64,000 nucleotides of DNA. It comes from Cnuella takakiae. GTDB lineage: Bacteria > Bacteroidota > Bacteroidia > Chitinophagales > Chitinophagaceae. The position numbers and the translations under genes were made by a program. Location: contig NZ_MTFE01000010.1 in NCBI RefSeq assembly GCF_001953305.1, positions 5,520,795-5,584,794 on the forward strand, read 5' to 3'. Positions 54,145 through 63,167 of this stretch are shown here, one piece after another. Positions within the stretch are counted from its first letter, which is position 1; each line of letters begins with the position of its first letter. Under the pieces are notes generated by a model, which did not search any database, was not told the origin of the DNA, and saw only the letters and a list, made by a program, of their open reading frames with translations.

Positions 54145-54495
54145 TCAAACAGCAGCACCTGCCATTCGTCTGCATTCTTCAGCACACCTGCGACAGGTTT
54201 CTGCGCATTCCCTGCAATGCTCCATGCCATGTTGTGCATGCATTTCACATTCAGCCCCGCAGGCATCACAGATGTCTGCACAGATACGGCAAATTTCTTG
54301 GGCGGTCTGGCCACCCATACTCATTACCTTGGCTGCAGTGTAACAAACAGTAGCGCATTCCAGGTCCAGCTGAATACAGCGGGCCAGCATCTTTACATCC
54401 TCCTCCTGCAAACAGGAAGCAGCGCAATGATCACAAACAGAGGCGCAACGAAGGCAGGCATCAATACAAGCCTGATACATTTGGTTGTGTGCCAT
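54145..54495 (-). CDS. csp3: Four-helix-bundle copper storage protein (Csp3-like, DUF326)
   Basis: 116 residues with 19 cysteines in a regular helical pattern: QACIDACLRCASVCDHCAAS, IQLDLECATVCYTAAKV, EICRICADICDACGAECEMH and EHCRECAETCRRCAEECRRM. This matches Csp proteins, which store many Cu+ ions inside a four-helix bundle. There is no signal peptide, so it is a cytosolic Csp3-type. It is 94 bases upstream of the oxidase start on the same strand. Confidence 0.93.
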   Translation of the reverse strand: MAHNQMYQACIDACLRCASVCDHCAASCLQEEDVKMLARCIQLDLECATVCYTAAKVMSMGGQTAQEICRICADICDACGAECEMHAQHGMEHCRECAETCRRCAEECRRMAGAAV

Positions 54496-54561
54496 AGTCT
54501 AAATTTTAAGTGGTTAAAAGAAATAGGGCACGGATTGAAGTACTGGTTTTTTTTATCCCTT

Positions 54562-55176
54562 TTATCTCTTGTTGGCTTTGAGCCAGTCTGACAATTCTTT
54601 GATCTCCATCTTTTGGTCCATAATCATCTTTTGGGCTATAGCTTTTAATTCTGCATTATTACCATACATCAGATAAGCTTCCGAATTTTCAATAGCACTG
54701 TTGTGATGCTGAATCATAAGGGTTGCAAAGTCATTGTCAATATTTCCTGTAATCAGTTGAATATCTGCTACTTGGTCCATTTTCATCATATGGTCCATCT
54801 GCTCCATGGTAAAAGCCGGTACACTATTATTGACGGTCTGTCCGGCCAGGATAGTGGATAGCTCCTGGATTTCCATTTGCTGGGCGGCTATTATCTTTTG
54901 CGAGAACCGTTTCAATGTATCGCTTTCTCCGTCTTGAATCTGTACGTTACCCATGTTGATGGCTGCCTGATGGTGCATGATCATCATTGTGGGAAAGTCT
55001 ACCTCCGGATCATTGGTAGGGGTCATAGCTTCCATTCGATCCATTACTGCATGCATGGAGTCCATCATACGGTTGTTGTCGTGTGATTGCAGTACCAGTT
55101 CTGTTGCATCTTCTTTGTCACAAGCAGTAAATACCAGCATCAAGGTGCATCCAAGCACAAAAAGGGTGTTTTTCAT
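54562..55176 (-). CDS. DUF305-type exported protein (second)
   Basis: 204 residues with signal peptide and lipobox (LVFTACDKED). Two DUF305 halves, each with HH motifs: VDFPTMMIMHHQAAINMGNV and NDFATLMIQHHNSAIENSEA, and the closing KMIMDQKMEIKELSDWL. The paired HHxxA motifs are typical. It lies 66 bases upstream of the Csp gene on the same strand. It is a likely periplasmic copper binder. Confidence 0.85.
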   Translation of the reverse strand: MKNTLFVLGCTLMLVFTACDKEDATELVLQSHDNNRMMDSMHAVMDRMEAMTPTNDPEVDFPTMMIMHHQAAINMGNVQIQDGESDTLKRFSQKIIAAQQMEIQELSTILAGQTVNNSVPAFTMEQMDHMMKMDQVADIQLITGNIDNDFATLMIQHHNSAIENSEAYLMYGNNAELKAIAQKMIMDQKMEIKELSDWLKANKR

Positions 55177-55373
55177 TTTTTCGCTTTTAGGTTATAAACG
55201 GAAACAGTCAGCAATTTCGACCACCGTGGCGGTCATTTCAGTTGAGTGCTAATTGTTGAAGCAGGGATAAGAATAGTTGTAAATAGGCAAGAGCATTGCC
55301 CACTTGTATCAGTGCATGGAAAATTACCCATGCCTGATTGCTTTGTAAATAGTAAGATTGAAAGAAGATGCGT

Positions 55374-55769
55374 CTAAATACGCAGGTTCCTGTTTTGGAT
55401 ATATATGCGAGTGGTGTATCCAGGTGGCGAGAAACAGAAAGAAATAGAACATTCGAGCTTATAGCGGAGTGGTTGGACCAGATATATTAGAGGAGATATC
55501 GCCTCCAGCTGGACCCATGGTCTGTCTACGGTTTGTTCGCAAGAAGATGAAGCTTGATCATCTGTAATTTTTAGTGAAACGGGTACATCCTTGCAGCATT
55601 CATTCTTTTCATCGTGGCTTTCCATGCCACATTTTCCACAGGTGCTTTCGTTGGTGTCTGTAAGCGAGATTCCTGCAAATTCGCCCATACAATAGTGCAG
55701 GTGCATAGTAGCACCTGCACTAAAGGTGAGATATATAACCAGCAATATGGTTGAGAAAACTTTTTTCAC
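55374..55769 (-). CDS. HYC_CC_PP family small exported protein (second copy)
   Basis: 131 residues from GTG 55769 (MKKVFSTILLVIYLTFSAGA). Motifs: TMHLHYCM, CGKCGMES, NECCKD, and SPPGYT near the end. It is a clear paralogue of 27863-28255 with the same start pattern and motif order. It has an additional Cys pair in SSSCEQT and SISFCFSPPG. Likely role: membrane-proximal copper or silver binding. Confidence 0.8.
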   Translation of the reverse strand: MKKVFSTILLVIYLTFSAGATMHLHYCMGEFAGISLTDTNESTCGKCGMESHDEKNECCKDVPVSLKITDDQASSSCEQTVDRPWVQLEAISPLIYLVQPLRYKLECSISFCFSPPGYTTRIYIQNRNLRI

Positions 55770-55839
55770 CGAAATCCAGTATAACACGGTTTAATGTCCA
55801 GAGTGATCGGTAGTGGAACCAGTATCTCCCCCCTTCATG

Positions 55840-56523
55840 TTACCTCATATCATGCCCGGCCATGCCAGAGGAATGACTGCCCTGGTGCTTTTTAAGCGTC
55901 TTGAGGTCTTCTGAATTTGCCTTGATGGTACTGTTTGCCACCTTTTTGGTCTGCTCTTCTTTTGCAGATTTCAGGTAGTCCTTGGCCATATCAATACCTT
56001 CTTGGTGGTGCATGGCCATCATCATTGCAAACTGCTGATCTATATCGCCTCCATGGTTCATGTTCATATTTGATGCATTGCTCATCATCTTATCCATAAT
56101 GCGCTTTGCATAATTGGATTTAGTATCAGGCTGATAGCTGCTCAAAAAATTATCCAACTGGCTGATATCTTTTTGTGAATCGGTGATAACTTTTTGAGCC
56201 ACTTGTTTCAGTTCCTCATTCTTTCCTTGTGATAATTCAATATTAGACATGTCTATTGCACCTTGGTGGTGTGCCTTCATCATCATGGCAAAATCGTGGT
56301 CAGGGTCTTCCGTCATTTTCATGGTATGCATTTGCTGCATCATTTTATTCGTCGCGCCTTGAAATGAATTGTCCGCAGTAGTGCCGGAGGTAGTAGTAGA
56401 AGTGGTTGCGGCATTGGACTGATCACTAGTTGTAGAACCTGCTGAAATTGATTCACTACCGCTATTATTTCCACACGAAATCAAAATGGAAATTGATAAA
56501 CCTAATAGAATAATCTTATGCAT
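55840..56523 (-). CDS. DUF305-type lipoprotein (third, double domain)
   Basis: 227 residues with lipobox (ILISCGNNSGS) and a Ser/Thr-rich linker. Two DUF305 repeats: HDFAMMMKAHHQGAIDMSNI and QQFAMMMAMHHQEGIDMAKD. The end is Met/His-rich (HSSGMAGHDMR). It is the first gene of the minus-strand block, with a good promoter at 56552-56559. Confidence 0.85.
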   Translation of the reverse strand: MHKIILLGLSISILISCGNNSGSESISAGSTTSDQSNAATTSTTTSGTTADNSFQGATNKMMQQMHTMKMTEDPDHDFAMMMKAHHQGAIDMSNIELSQGKNEELKQVAQKVITDSQKDISQLDNFLSSYQPDTKSNYAKRIMDKMMSNASNMNMNHGGDIDQQFAMMMAMHHQEGIDMAKDYLKSAKEEQTKKVANSTIKANSEDLKTLKKHQGSHSSGMAGHDMR

Positions 56524-57229
56524 ATCCTTGCCTTTTGTTTTCTTTTCACAGCAAAACTAAAGCCATGTAAGGCATTTTCCACGAGACAAGAAAAAGAAGG
56601 CATATCAAGTGGACCACGAACAGGAGATCGGTAAAAACTTTGAGACAGTGCAGTGAAGCATAAATCCGAAGAGTATTAATTAACTAATTTTTAAAATTAT
56701 ACGTATTAAACATATCATCATGCGTTTACTTCCTGTACAGAGCGCCTTCAGTTTTAATTACAGGCATCAAATATTTAGATTCAGTTATTTCCCATTAAAG
56801 TATAAACATTTTCTACTAAAATACTAGCTGCCAAGAACTAGCTGATCAAAATGATGTGATTGTTGCTACGATCGCTGGAGACTGTAGCTCGGCCTGATTC
56901 CCCAAAATGATCCTTTATCATTTGACCAAAGTAACACACCAAGGTATAGATCTGTTTCCCCGGTAATTGTTAGTACAACAGGTTTAAAGCTAAAGTTTCG
57001 TCTGCTCTTTTCACTTCACATTCCCAAGTACTAAAGCAAGGGGTACTAGCGGAAAACTTTATATGGTATCAATGTGAACGGGCTTGGAGGCCCAACTAGG
57101 GCTTATCGGATAGTACGGAAAAATGCATCGCTGATTTAACCTATAAATCAATTAGGCACATGAGGCTGGTCAGGTGAAAAAGTCAATTGACTGAGTACCT
57201 TAACATACAAATCTTTAAAAACCAACTTC
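56524..57229. other. Divergent intergenic region (about 700 bases)
   Basis: Separates the DUF305 block from the HMBD gene. Apart from the minus-strand -7 box at 56552-56559, I find no gene, repeat or hairpin that I can support. Short open frames exist on both strands but lack recognisable motifs. Confidence 0.55.
56552..56559 (-). promoter_or_regulatory. -7 promoter element of the second copper block
   Basis: Minus strand TAGTTTTG, an exact TAnnTTTG match, 28 bases upstream of the DUF305 start at 56523. Confidence 0.6.
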
Positions 57230-57676
57230 ATGAAAAAGGTATTATTTATGGCAGTTGCTATATTAATTTCTTCTGCCACCCTTTTAGCCCAAACTAAGGC
57301 TGGTAAAGTTGATACCTCCCAACATGCTACCTTTTATACTTGTCCAAAGCATTCCGATGTAGTCCGTCATCAGCCTGGCAAATGTTTTACCTGTGGTACT
57401 GAGTTAACCCTGACAACAAAAGAAGAAATGAAAACAAGTGCCCTTAAGAATTACACTTGCCCTGTACACATTAGTGTAACGAGCCATGATCCCGGTAAAT
57501 GTCCGCAGTGTGGCAGAAAAATGAACTGGTCGCCTAAGGAAGAGATGAAGGCGGAGGTTACCAAATTGTTTACTTGTCCGATGCACCCGGAAGTTGCACT
57601 TAACAAGGATGGTATTTGTCCAAAATGCAGCAAGCCATTGGAGGAGAGAAAAAGAGCAAAAATTAAAAGGAGCTAA
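57230..57676 (+). CDS. Exported protein with three heavy-metal-binding (HMBD) repeats
   Basis: 148 residues: signal peptide (VAILISSATLLAQ) and three copies of the YTCPxH...PGxCPxCG ribbon. They are YTCPKHSDVVRHQPGKCFTC, YTCPVHISVTSHDPGKCPQC and FTCPMHPEVALNKDGICPKC. Each is about 45 residues long and they are separated by KEEMK linkers. The single HMBD usually sits at the N-terminus of CusB; here it stands alone as a triple repeat. It is probably a soluble periplasmic Cu+/Ag+ binder. It ends with a basic tail. Confidence 0.88.
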   Translation: MKKVLFMAVAILISSATLLAQTKAGKVDTSQHATFYTCPKHSDVVRHQPGKCFTCGTELTLTTKEEMKTSALKNYTCPVHISVTSHDPGKCPQCGRKMNWSPKEEMKAEVTKLFTCPMHPEVALNKDGICPKCSKPLEERKRAKIKRS

Positions 57677-57885
57677 GATTGCAGGGTAAATTGTACATTT
57701 TTCCATCAACACATAAGGTATGTTAATGGGGCTTATACGCAAGCAGGGAAAGAGAATTGGCACCAGTTCTCAAGGCGGCAATCATGATTTATTTGCAGCA
57801 TTCTTTCCGGTGAACAAAAATAGCCCTGAGGACTCTTAAAAGAAGATTGCCAATTTTCTGAAATATAACCATATTGCAAAATTAA

Positions 57886-57908
57886 GGGTAGCAATGCTAC
57901 CCCTTTTG
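57886..57908. terminator. Terminator between HMBD and copZ
   Basis: 7-bp stem GGGTAGC-AAT-GCTACCC (57886-57902) flanked by CTTTTG on the plus side and by T-rich sequence on the minus side. It can end the copA-copZ operon (minus) and readthrough from the plus strand. Confidence 0.65.
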
Positions 57909-58121
57909 TTAACTTAGTTGTTCTGCTTTGAAGCCGGCTTTTTGCACCAAGGCCTTTATATCCTCCTCCTGCAACGTTTCGGATTGAACAGTGAGAACCT
58001 TATTAGGGTTGTTGGTATCTACTTGCCATTGTTGTACTTCTGGATTATTATTCAAAATGGGTGTAACCTTTGCTACACAACCGCCGCAATTGATGTTTGT
58101 TTTGAATTGGTATTGCTTCAT
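57909..58121 (-). CDS. copZ: Copper chaperone CopZ (HMA domain)
   Basis: 70-residue single HMA domain: MKQYQFKTNINCGGCVAKVT, with N-x-C-G-G-C (cysteines 12 and 15) and ending LVQKAGFKAEQLS. It is cytosolic. The motif lacks the usual Met before the first cysteine (it is INC). ATG 58121 gives a normal 70-residue length. It lies 82 bases downstream of copA, to which it should deliver Cu+. Confidence 0.87.
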   Translation of the reverse strand: MKQYQFKTNINCGGCVAKVTPILNNNPEVQQWQVDTNNPNKVLTVQSETLQEEDIKALVQKAGFKAEQLS

Positions 58122-58203
58122 TATTGATGATTTATAGTTCAAAATTAAATTCAGCCTTTCTCCCCTTTGTTACAGGATTTTGGTTTAGTGTTATAGAATT
58201 CCG

Positions 58204-60624
58204 TCAGAGTCTGGCCCATTTAAGTCGCAGACTGTTGGTGACCACACTAACACTGCTCAGCGCCATAGCTGCTCCTGCGATCATAGGGTTAAGCAGGAAG
58301 CCGGTAAATGGATAAAGTAAGCCTGCAGCAACAGGAATCCCAATAAGGTTATAAATGAATGCCCAGAACAGGTTTTGCCGGATGGTGCGAACCGTTTGCC
58401 TTGAAAGTATAATAGCTTGGGGAATACGGGCAAGGTCGGAAGTCATGAGCGTCATCTTGGCTACATCCATAGCTATATCGCTCCCTCTGCCCATGGCAAT
58501 ACTAACATCCGCCTGGGCTAAGGCCTGCGAATCGTTGATCCCATCCCCAACCATTGCTACTTTGCGGCCACTTGCCTGAAGAGCTTTTACATAGTCTGCC
58601 TTATCCTGTGGCAACACTTCTGCTTTGTAATGCTGAATACCGGTCTTTTGTGCAATAGCCTTAGCAGTCTGGCCATTGTCACCGGTCAGCATATGCACTT
58701 CTACACCCATTTTTTGTAATTGGTGGATGGCGTCGGCGGATGTTTCTTTGATTTGATCTGCAATGGCGATTGCTGCCAAAGCATTTTCCCGGTCAGACAG
58801 CCATATTACGGTATAGGCTTCCGATAACCAGTGGTTGGCCTTTTTAGCCAGCATGGAATCAATTTTTATATGTTGAAGCTGAAGAAAACGGGGGCTGCCA
58901 AGAAAGTAGGTATTTCCATCATACATCACTTCAATGCCCTTACCGGTAATACTTTCAAAATGATCCAAGGATAACTGTTGGACCTTCTTGTTTTTGAAGT
59001 AGTTCACCACTGCCCCGGCAAGCGGATGTTCAGATTGCCTTTCGATGGTAAACAGGAGGCTGGATAATTCTTCCACCCCGGCACCATCTTTCCATATTAT
59101 GTCCACTACTTCTGGCTTACCATTGGTTATGGTACCGGTTTTATCCAGGATAAGGGTATCGATCTTATGCGCCAGCTCCAGGCTCTCGGCATCCTTAATG
59201 AGGATGCCGTGTTCCGCTCCTTTACCCACACCCATCATAATAGCAGTAGGGGTAGCCAGGCCAAGTGCACAGGGGCAGGCAATAACAAGCACGGTTACCA
59301 GCGCCAGCAAGCCTTGTGTAAGCCCATTGGCCCCGCCCAAAACAACCCAGGAGATAAAGGAAAGCAGTGCAATCCCAATTACAATAGGTACAAAGATGCC
59401 GGCGATCTTGTCTACCAGTTTTTGTACCGGAGCCTTCGAGCCTTGCGCTTCCTGAACCATCTTGATGATATGTGCCAGCAAGGTTTCGCCTCCTACTTTT
59501 TCAGCCCTGAACTGGAAACTACCCTTCTGGTTGATGGTGCCGGCAAACACCTTAGCACCTTTTTGCTTTAGTACGGGTATGGGCTCTCCGCTGATCATGC
59601 TCTCGTCAACATAGGATTCCCCGTTTTCGACGGTTCCGTCAACTGGTATTTTCTCACCGGGCTTTACTAGTAGCAGGTTACCCACTCGAACCCGCTCGAT
59701 CGGTACTTCCATCAGGTGGCCGTCGTGCACGATGGCTACCGTTTTTGGCTGCAGGCCCATCAATTTTTTGATAGCTGAAGAAGTAGAGGCTTTAGCCCGC
59801 TCTTCCAGCAGCCGGCCCAGCAGGATAAAGGCAATTACAACGGCAGCCGCTTCGAAGTATACATGGGGATGCAGGCCACGGCTATGCCAGAACTCGGGAT
59901 ACAACGTATTACAAACACTGAAAATATAAGCAATACCGGTACTGAGCGCCACCAGCGTGTCCATGTTAGCGGAGCGGTGGCGTGCCTGCTTCCATGCGTT
60001 AATGTAAAACTGCCGGCCAAACACTACGATCACAGGTGTAGCAAGTGCCCACATGATGTAGTTGACATAGGGCATATCCATAAAAAACATTCCGATAATA
60101 ACAAGCGGAATGGATAGGCCAACTGACCAGAAGGTTCTTTGCTTCAGGCTGCGCAGCTTTGCCAGGCGCAGGTCTTCCAGTGCTTCTTTGGCTTCTTTAG
60201 TGTCTTCAATAATCAGATCATAACCAACAGATTGCACACTGGCCTTCATTTGTTCAGGAGCAATAATTGTTAGAACATACTCCACCTGAACAGAACTGGT
60301 GGCAAAATTGACTCCAGCATTTACCACACCTGGCTGTGCTTTAATTATACTTTCCGCGCTGGCGGCACAGGATGCGCAGCTCAGACCTGTTACCGGAAAG
60401 CTTCCTTTTACTGTCTCGACATTATATCCAAGGTTGCGAATAGCGGAAATAGCTTGCGGAATAGCTTCAGGGTCGGAGGCGGTTATAACAGCTTTATGGT
60501 TATTTAGCTCAACCCGGTGGGCAGTAACGCCCGGCACTTTTGCAAGCCCCTTGTCAACAATCAGCGCACAGTGTTCACTTTCCACTCCTGACAAAGGCAA
60601 TTCCACCGATGTTGTTGAATTCAT
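58204..60624 (-). CDS. copA: Copper-exporting P1B-1-type ATPase (CPC motif)
   Basis: 806 residues. Two N-terminal HMA-like domains: the first (about residues 6-75) has lost its CxxC, with SEHC in place, while the second has GLSCASC (C83, C86). Then eight helices, actuator MISGEPIPVLKQKG, metal motif ACPCALG with C450-P-C452, DKTGTIT phosphorylation site D494, GKGIEV-like ATP site EHPLAGAVVNYF, and AMVGDGINDSQALAQADVSI. It exports Cu+ (and Ag+) to the periplasm. It is between copZ and the HMA-AraC gene. Confidence 0.95.
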   Translation of the reverse strand: MNSTTSVELPLSGVESEHCALIVDKGLAKVPGVTAHRVELNNHKAVITASDPEAIPQAISAIRNLGYNVETVKGSFPVTGLSCASCAASAESIIKAQPGVVNAGVNFATSSVQVEYVLTIIAPEQMKASVQSVGYDLIIEDTKEAKEALEDLRLAKLRSLKQRTFWSVGLSIPLVIIGMFFMDMPYVNYIMWALATPVIVVFGRQFYINAWKQARHRSANMDTLVALSTGIAYIFSVCNTLYPEFWHSRGLHPHVYFEAAAVVIAFILLGRLLEERAKASTSSAIKKLMGLQPKTVAIVHDGHLMEVPIERVRVGNLLLVKPGEKIPVDGTVENGESYVDESMISGEPIPVLKQKGAKVFAGTINQKGSFQFRAEKVGGETLLAHIIKMVQEAQGSKAPVQKLVDKIAGIFVPIVIGIALLSFISWVVLGGANGLTQGLLALVTVLVIACPCALGLATPTAIMMGVGKGAEHGILIKDAESLELAHKIDTLILDKTGTITNGKPEVVDIIWKDGAGVEELSSLLFTIERQSEHPLAGAVVNYFKNKKVQQLSLDHFESITGKGIEVMYDGNTYFLGSPRFLQLQHIKIDSMLAKKANHWLSEAYTVIWLSDRENALAAIAIADQIKETSADAIHQLQKMGVEVHMLTGDNGQTAKAIAQKTGIQHYKAEVLPQDKADYVKALQASGRKVAMVGDGINDSQALAQADVSIAMGRGSDIAMDVAKMTLMTSDLARIPQAIILSRQTVRTIRQNLFWAFIYNLIGIPVAAGLLYPFTGFLLNPMIAGAAMALSSVSVVTNSLRLKWARL

Positions 60625-60701
60625 TGTTACTTGTTTTACAGAGGCAAAGCTCTGAACAAGTATGGGTCTGAGTGTTACATTATTTTGGGAAAGCTTTATA
60701 C

Positions 60702-61274
60702 TTATTTGTGCACACGCACATTATCTAATGGATTGCGGTGTGCTATGCCAAGCTTTTTAAATGCGGATGGTGTAAGGCCCGTTACTTTTTTAAATTGGGC
60801 TGACAGGTGCGCTACACTGCTATATCCTAACCTCCAGGCTATTTCGCTTAAAGTAAGTTCGTCGTACACCAGCCATTCTTTAACCTTTTCTACCTTCTGC
60901 AGAATAAAAAACTGCTCAAGCGTAATCCCTTCGACCTCGGAAAACAGGCGGCTTAACTGTCCATATTCCCTATGAAGGCTTTTTCCCAGAAATTCGCTAA
61001 GACTAAAATGTTCTGTAATGGTGCCGCTTTGAACCTGTGCAATAAGGAGGTTTTTGATTTGCTCAACCAGAATATGGGTACGGTCATCTAGGATCTCAAA
61101 ACCAAGTTCTTGCAGGCTGGTGTTCAGGGTGGCCATCTGCTCTTTGGTAGGCTGTATCTCGAGTTCAACAGCCCCCATAAGAACCTCAGCAGGGTTCAGT
61201 CTTACCCTTTCCAATACTTGACGGACAACCAGAACACAACGGTTGCAGACCATGTTCTTTACAAAAATCCTCAT
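60702..61274 (-). CDS. AraC-family regulator with N-terminal HMA-like metal-binding module (second copy)
   Basis: 190 residues, same design as 10666-11226. N-terminal module: RIFVKNMVCNRCVLVVRQVL (cysteines 10 and 13 in MVCNRC), a VELEI strand, LQELGFEILDD. C-terminal AraC double helix-turn-helix: LSEIAWRLGYSSVAHLSAQF and KKVTGLTPSAFKK. It is the first gene of the AraC-copA-copZ operon, 77 bases before copA, which strongly suggests a copper sensor controlling copA. Sequence differs from the first copy, so these are diverged paralogues, not a recent duplication. Confidence 0.87.
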   Translation of the reverse strand: MRIFVKNMVCNRCVLVVRQVLERVRLNPAEVLMGAVELEIQPTKEQMATLNTSLQELGFEILDDRTHILVEQIKNLLIAQVQSGTITEHFSLSEFLGKSLHREYGQLSRLFSEVEGITLEQFFILQKVEKVKEWLVYDELTLSEIAWRLGYSSVAHLSAQFKKVTGLTPSAFKKLGIAHRNPLDNVRVHK

Positions 61275-61455
61275 GGATTAAGAATAAGAGGGTAATAGGA
61301 TAACAGGATTACCGAGATGTTTTGATGATTCCTACATTTTATACTTTGCTGAACAACCTACCGAATGCGGCATTAAAGGAGTCTGATTCAGAGGATAATA
61401 TGCAATCACTTGGCGCATGCCACGCTGGAAACTGGCATACCTGGCAATAGCGCAA

Positions 61456-62835
61456 TCACGCACTCTTGGCAATTTTTTCCATGATCTTATGACTTTCTCC
61501 AAACCTGCAAAGTGCATCGCAGTGCTGGCGCAGCTCTGAGAACAGGATGTATTTGATAGTAGCGCCTAGCTTTTTAATGGCTGGCCTTCCCAACTGGAGC
61601 ATTACGTCTTTTTCACGTTTGTCTGGTACAATGAGGTAAAACACTTCATCCCCGTCTCCTATGCTGTAACTGAGATCGGTCATGCGTAATATGCCAGAGT
61701 AAATGCTGGTACTTTTCTCAACTTCAAAGGCTGCGATTACATTATTAGTGCCTTTTTGAAACCAAAGCACATCAATTAACTTAACTGTATTTAAAGTTTC
61801 CTTGTCCAGATCTACGGCCGGGAAAGCAGGCATGCTCATAAAAGAGAAGCTTTTTCCGGCATGGCATTTTGAACGGTCGTTGGAAGCAGGGATCACATCA
61901 TAACCCAAGGCATTGCCGATACGCAACAGATGATATTGCATTTCAGTGTGCAGGTTTTCTTCCTCCTTTTCCATCCGTACCTCTTCATGCCGCTTTTCCA
62001 TAAGCCTTTCCATTTTGGTGCGCTCTGTCTGCGACAAATATTCATCACTACCTAGCACAAGCTTTTGCATGCCGATCTCAAACATTAGCCCCGCAATGGC
62101 TCCGAGGTCGGCAGAAAGGTCGGAGCGGTACTTGGCATTAGTTTCCATTAGAACTTCCCGAAGTTTTAGGTATTCGCTCCAGCTTCCCAGCTTTTTTTTG
62201 TCCTTGAACAGGAAATTGAAGCCGTTAACAATGGCGGTATTGAAGGGCGGGATGATGGTTGGGTGTAGAAAATAAAGAATGCTGGCAACTGCCGGGCCTA
62301 AGCCCTTGATCTTAAGCGCATCCAATTTGATGATTTCACGGATGATAACATCCTCTGACTTGGCGTTTATACTGGCCTCAAGAAATTGGCCAAAGGCCTG
62401 CTTGTTAGCTTCATGCTCATAAATATCCGGAATGCGAAGTTTGGGTTTCCAGTAAAATGGGTGGGCAGCACCCTCAAACACCTGCTTTTGCTCGGTAATG
62501 ACGGAAAGCACAAATTCCAATGAGGAGCCCTTGAAGTCGTTTGGGAACCGTTTGCACTTAATATCGTCAACCACTTGTATTACCCCACGTCGAATGGATC
62601 GAAAGGCTTTTAACCGGTCTTCATTGTTGATAAACCAGGTATTATACACTGATTCTTTATCGGCCTTGAACTGCTGAATAATGGGCTGGAGGTTTGCAAT
62701 CATCTCGCTGTAACTATAGCCGCAATATAGCAATTTGACAGTATGTTTGATCTTACATGGGTCAATACCTTTATAAGTGAGGGCAACCACCTTTTCGTAA
62801 TCCTCCTGAGTCACCTTTGGTTTAAATAATCGCAT
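61456..62835 (-). CDS. HhH plus restriction-endonuclease-like protein, unknown function
   Basis: 459 residues. The middle has a helix-hairpin-helix-like KIKGLGPAVASILYFLHPTI, then IIPPFNTAIVNGFNFLF. A charged coiled segment follows (EEVRMEKEEENLHTEMQYHL). Near the C-terminus is a nuclease-like core: IDVLWFQKGTNNVIAAFEVE then KSTSIYSGILRMTDLSYSI, matching the D...ExK pattern of PD-(D/E)XK folds. ATG 62835 (MRLFKPKVTQEDYEK) is used; the frame is open further. It lies between copper genes and a toxin pair, so DNA defence or mobile-element function is likely, not copper. Confidence 0.65.
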   Translation of the reverse strand: MRLFKPKVTQEDYEKVVALTYKGIDPCKIKHTVKLLYCGYSYSEMIANLQPIIQQFKADKESVYNTWFINNEDRLKAFRSIRRGVIQVVDDIKCKRFPNDFKGSSLEFVLSVITEQKQVFEGAAHPFYWKPKLRIPDIYEHEANKQAFGQFLEASINAKSEDVIIREIIKLDALKIKGLGPAVASILYFLHPTIIPPFNTAIVNGFNFLFKDKKKLGSWSEYLKLREVLMETNAKYRSDLSADLGAIAGLMFEIGMQKLVLGSDEYLSQTERTKMERLMEKRHEEVRMEKEEENLHTEMQYHLLRIGNALGYDVIPASNDRSKCHAGKSFSFMSMPAFPAVDLDKETLNTVKLIDVLWFQKGTNNVIAAFEVEKSTSIYSGILRMTDLSYSIGDGDEVFYLIVPDKREKDVMLQLGRPAIKKLGATIKYILFSELRQHCDALCRFGESHKIMEKIAKSA

Positions 62836-62921
62836 TGTGCAACCAAGATTCAATTCATGGAATTCGCATAAAAAGCAATACATACCACCGTTGGAAATGA
62901 ACATTTTAGTAGATTTATACT

Positions 62922-63167
62922 ATGACAGCAATCCAGCCATATGACCTAAGCTCTAAATTAGATGATGAAATCATCAAACAATTACGACTTGCTGATCTGG
63001 CTGCCGGTCACCCTTTCTTATACCACAGCAACCTACTCCCGGATGGCCAAGTATTCTTTGAATATCCAAATGGGTCCTTTCAGGTAGAAACCAGAACAGG
63101 GACGGGTACTTTCCAAGTTATCCGGCCCGCAACAATTCAGGAAATCACTGCCTTAAAGCAGGAGTAG
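62922..63167 (+). CDS. Putative antitoxin of a zeta-like pair
   Basis: 81 residues, no known domain; acidic-amphipathic N-terminus (LSSKLDDEIIKQLRLADLAA) and a beta-rich C-terminus (PNGSFQVETRTGTGTFQVIR). It overlaps or abuts the toxin frame just downstream, as antitoxins do. Assignment rests on position and size only. Confidence 0.45.
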   Translation: MTAIQPYDLSSKLDDEIIKQLRLADLAAGHPFLYHSNLLPDGQVFFEYPNGSFQVETRTGTGTFQVIRPATIQEITALKQE

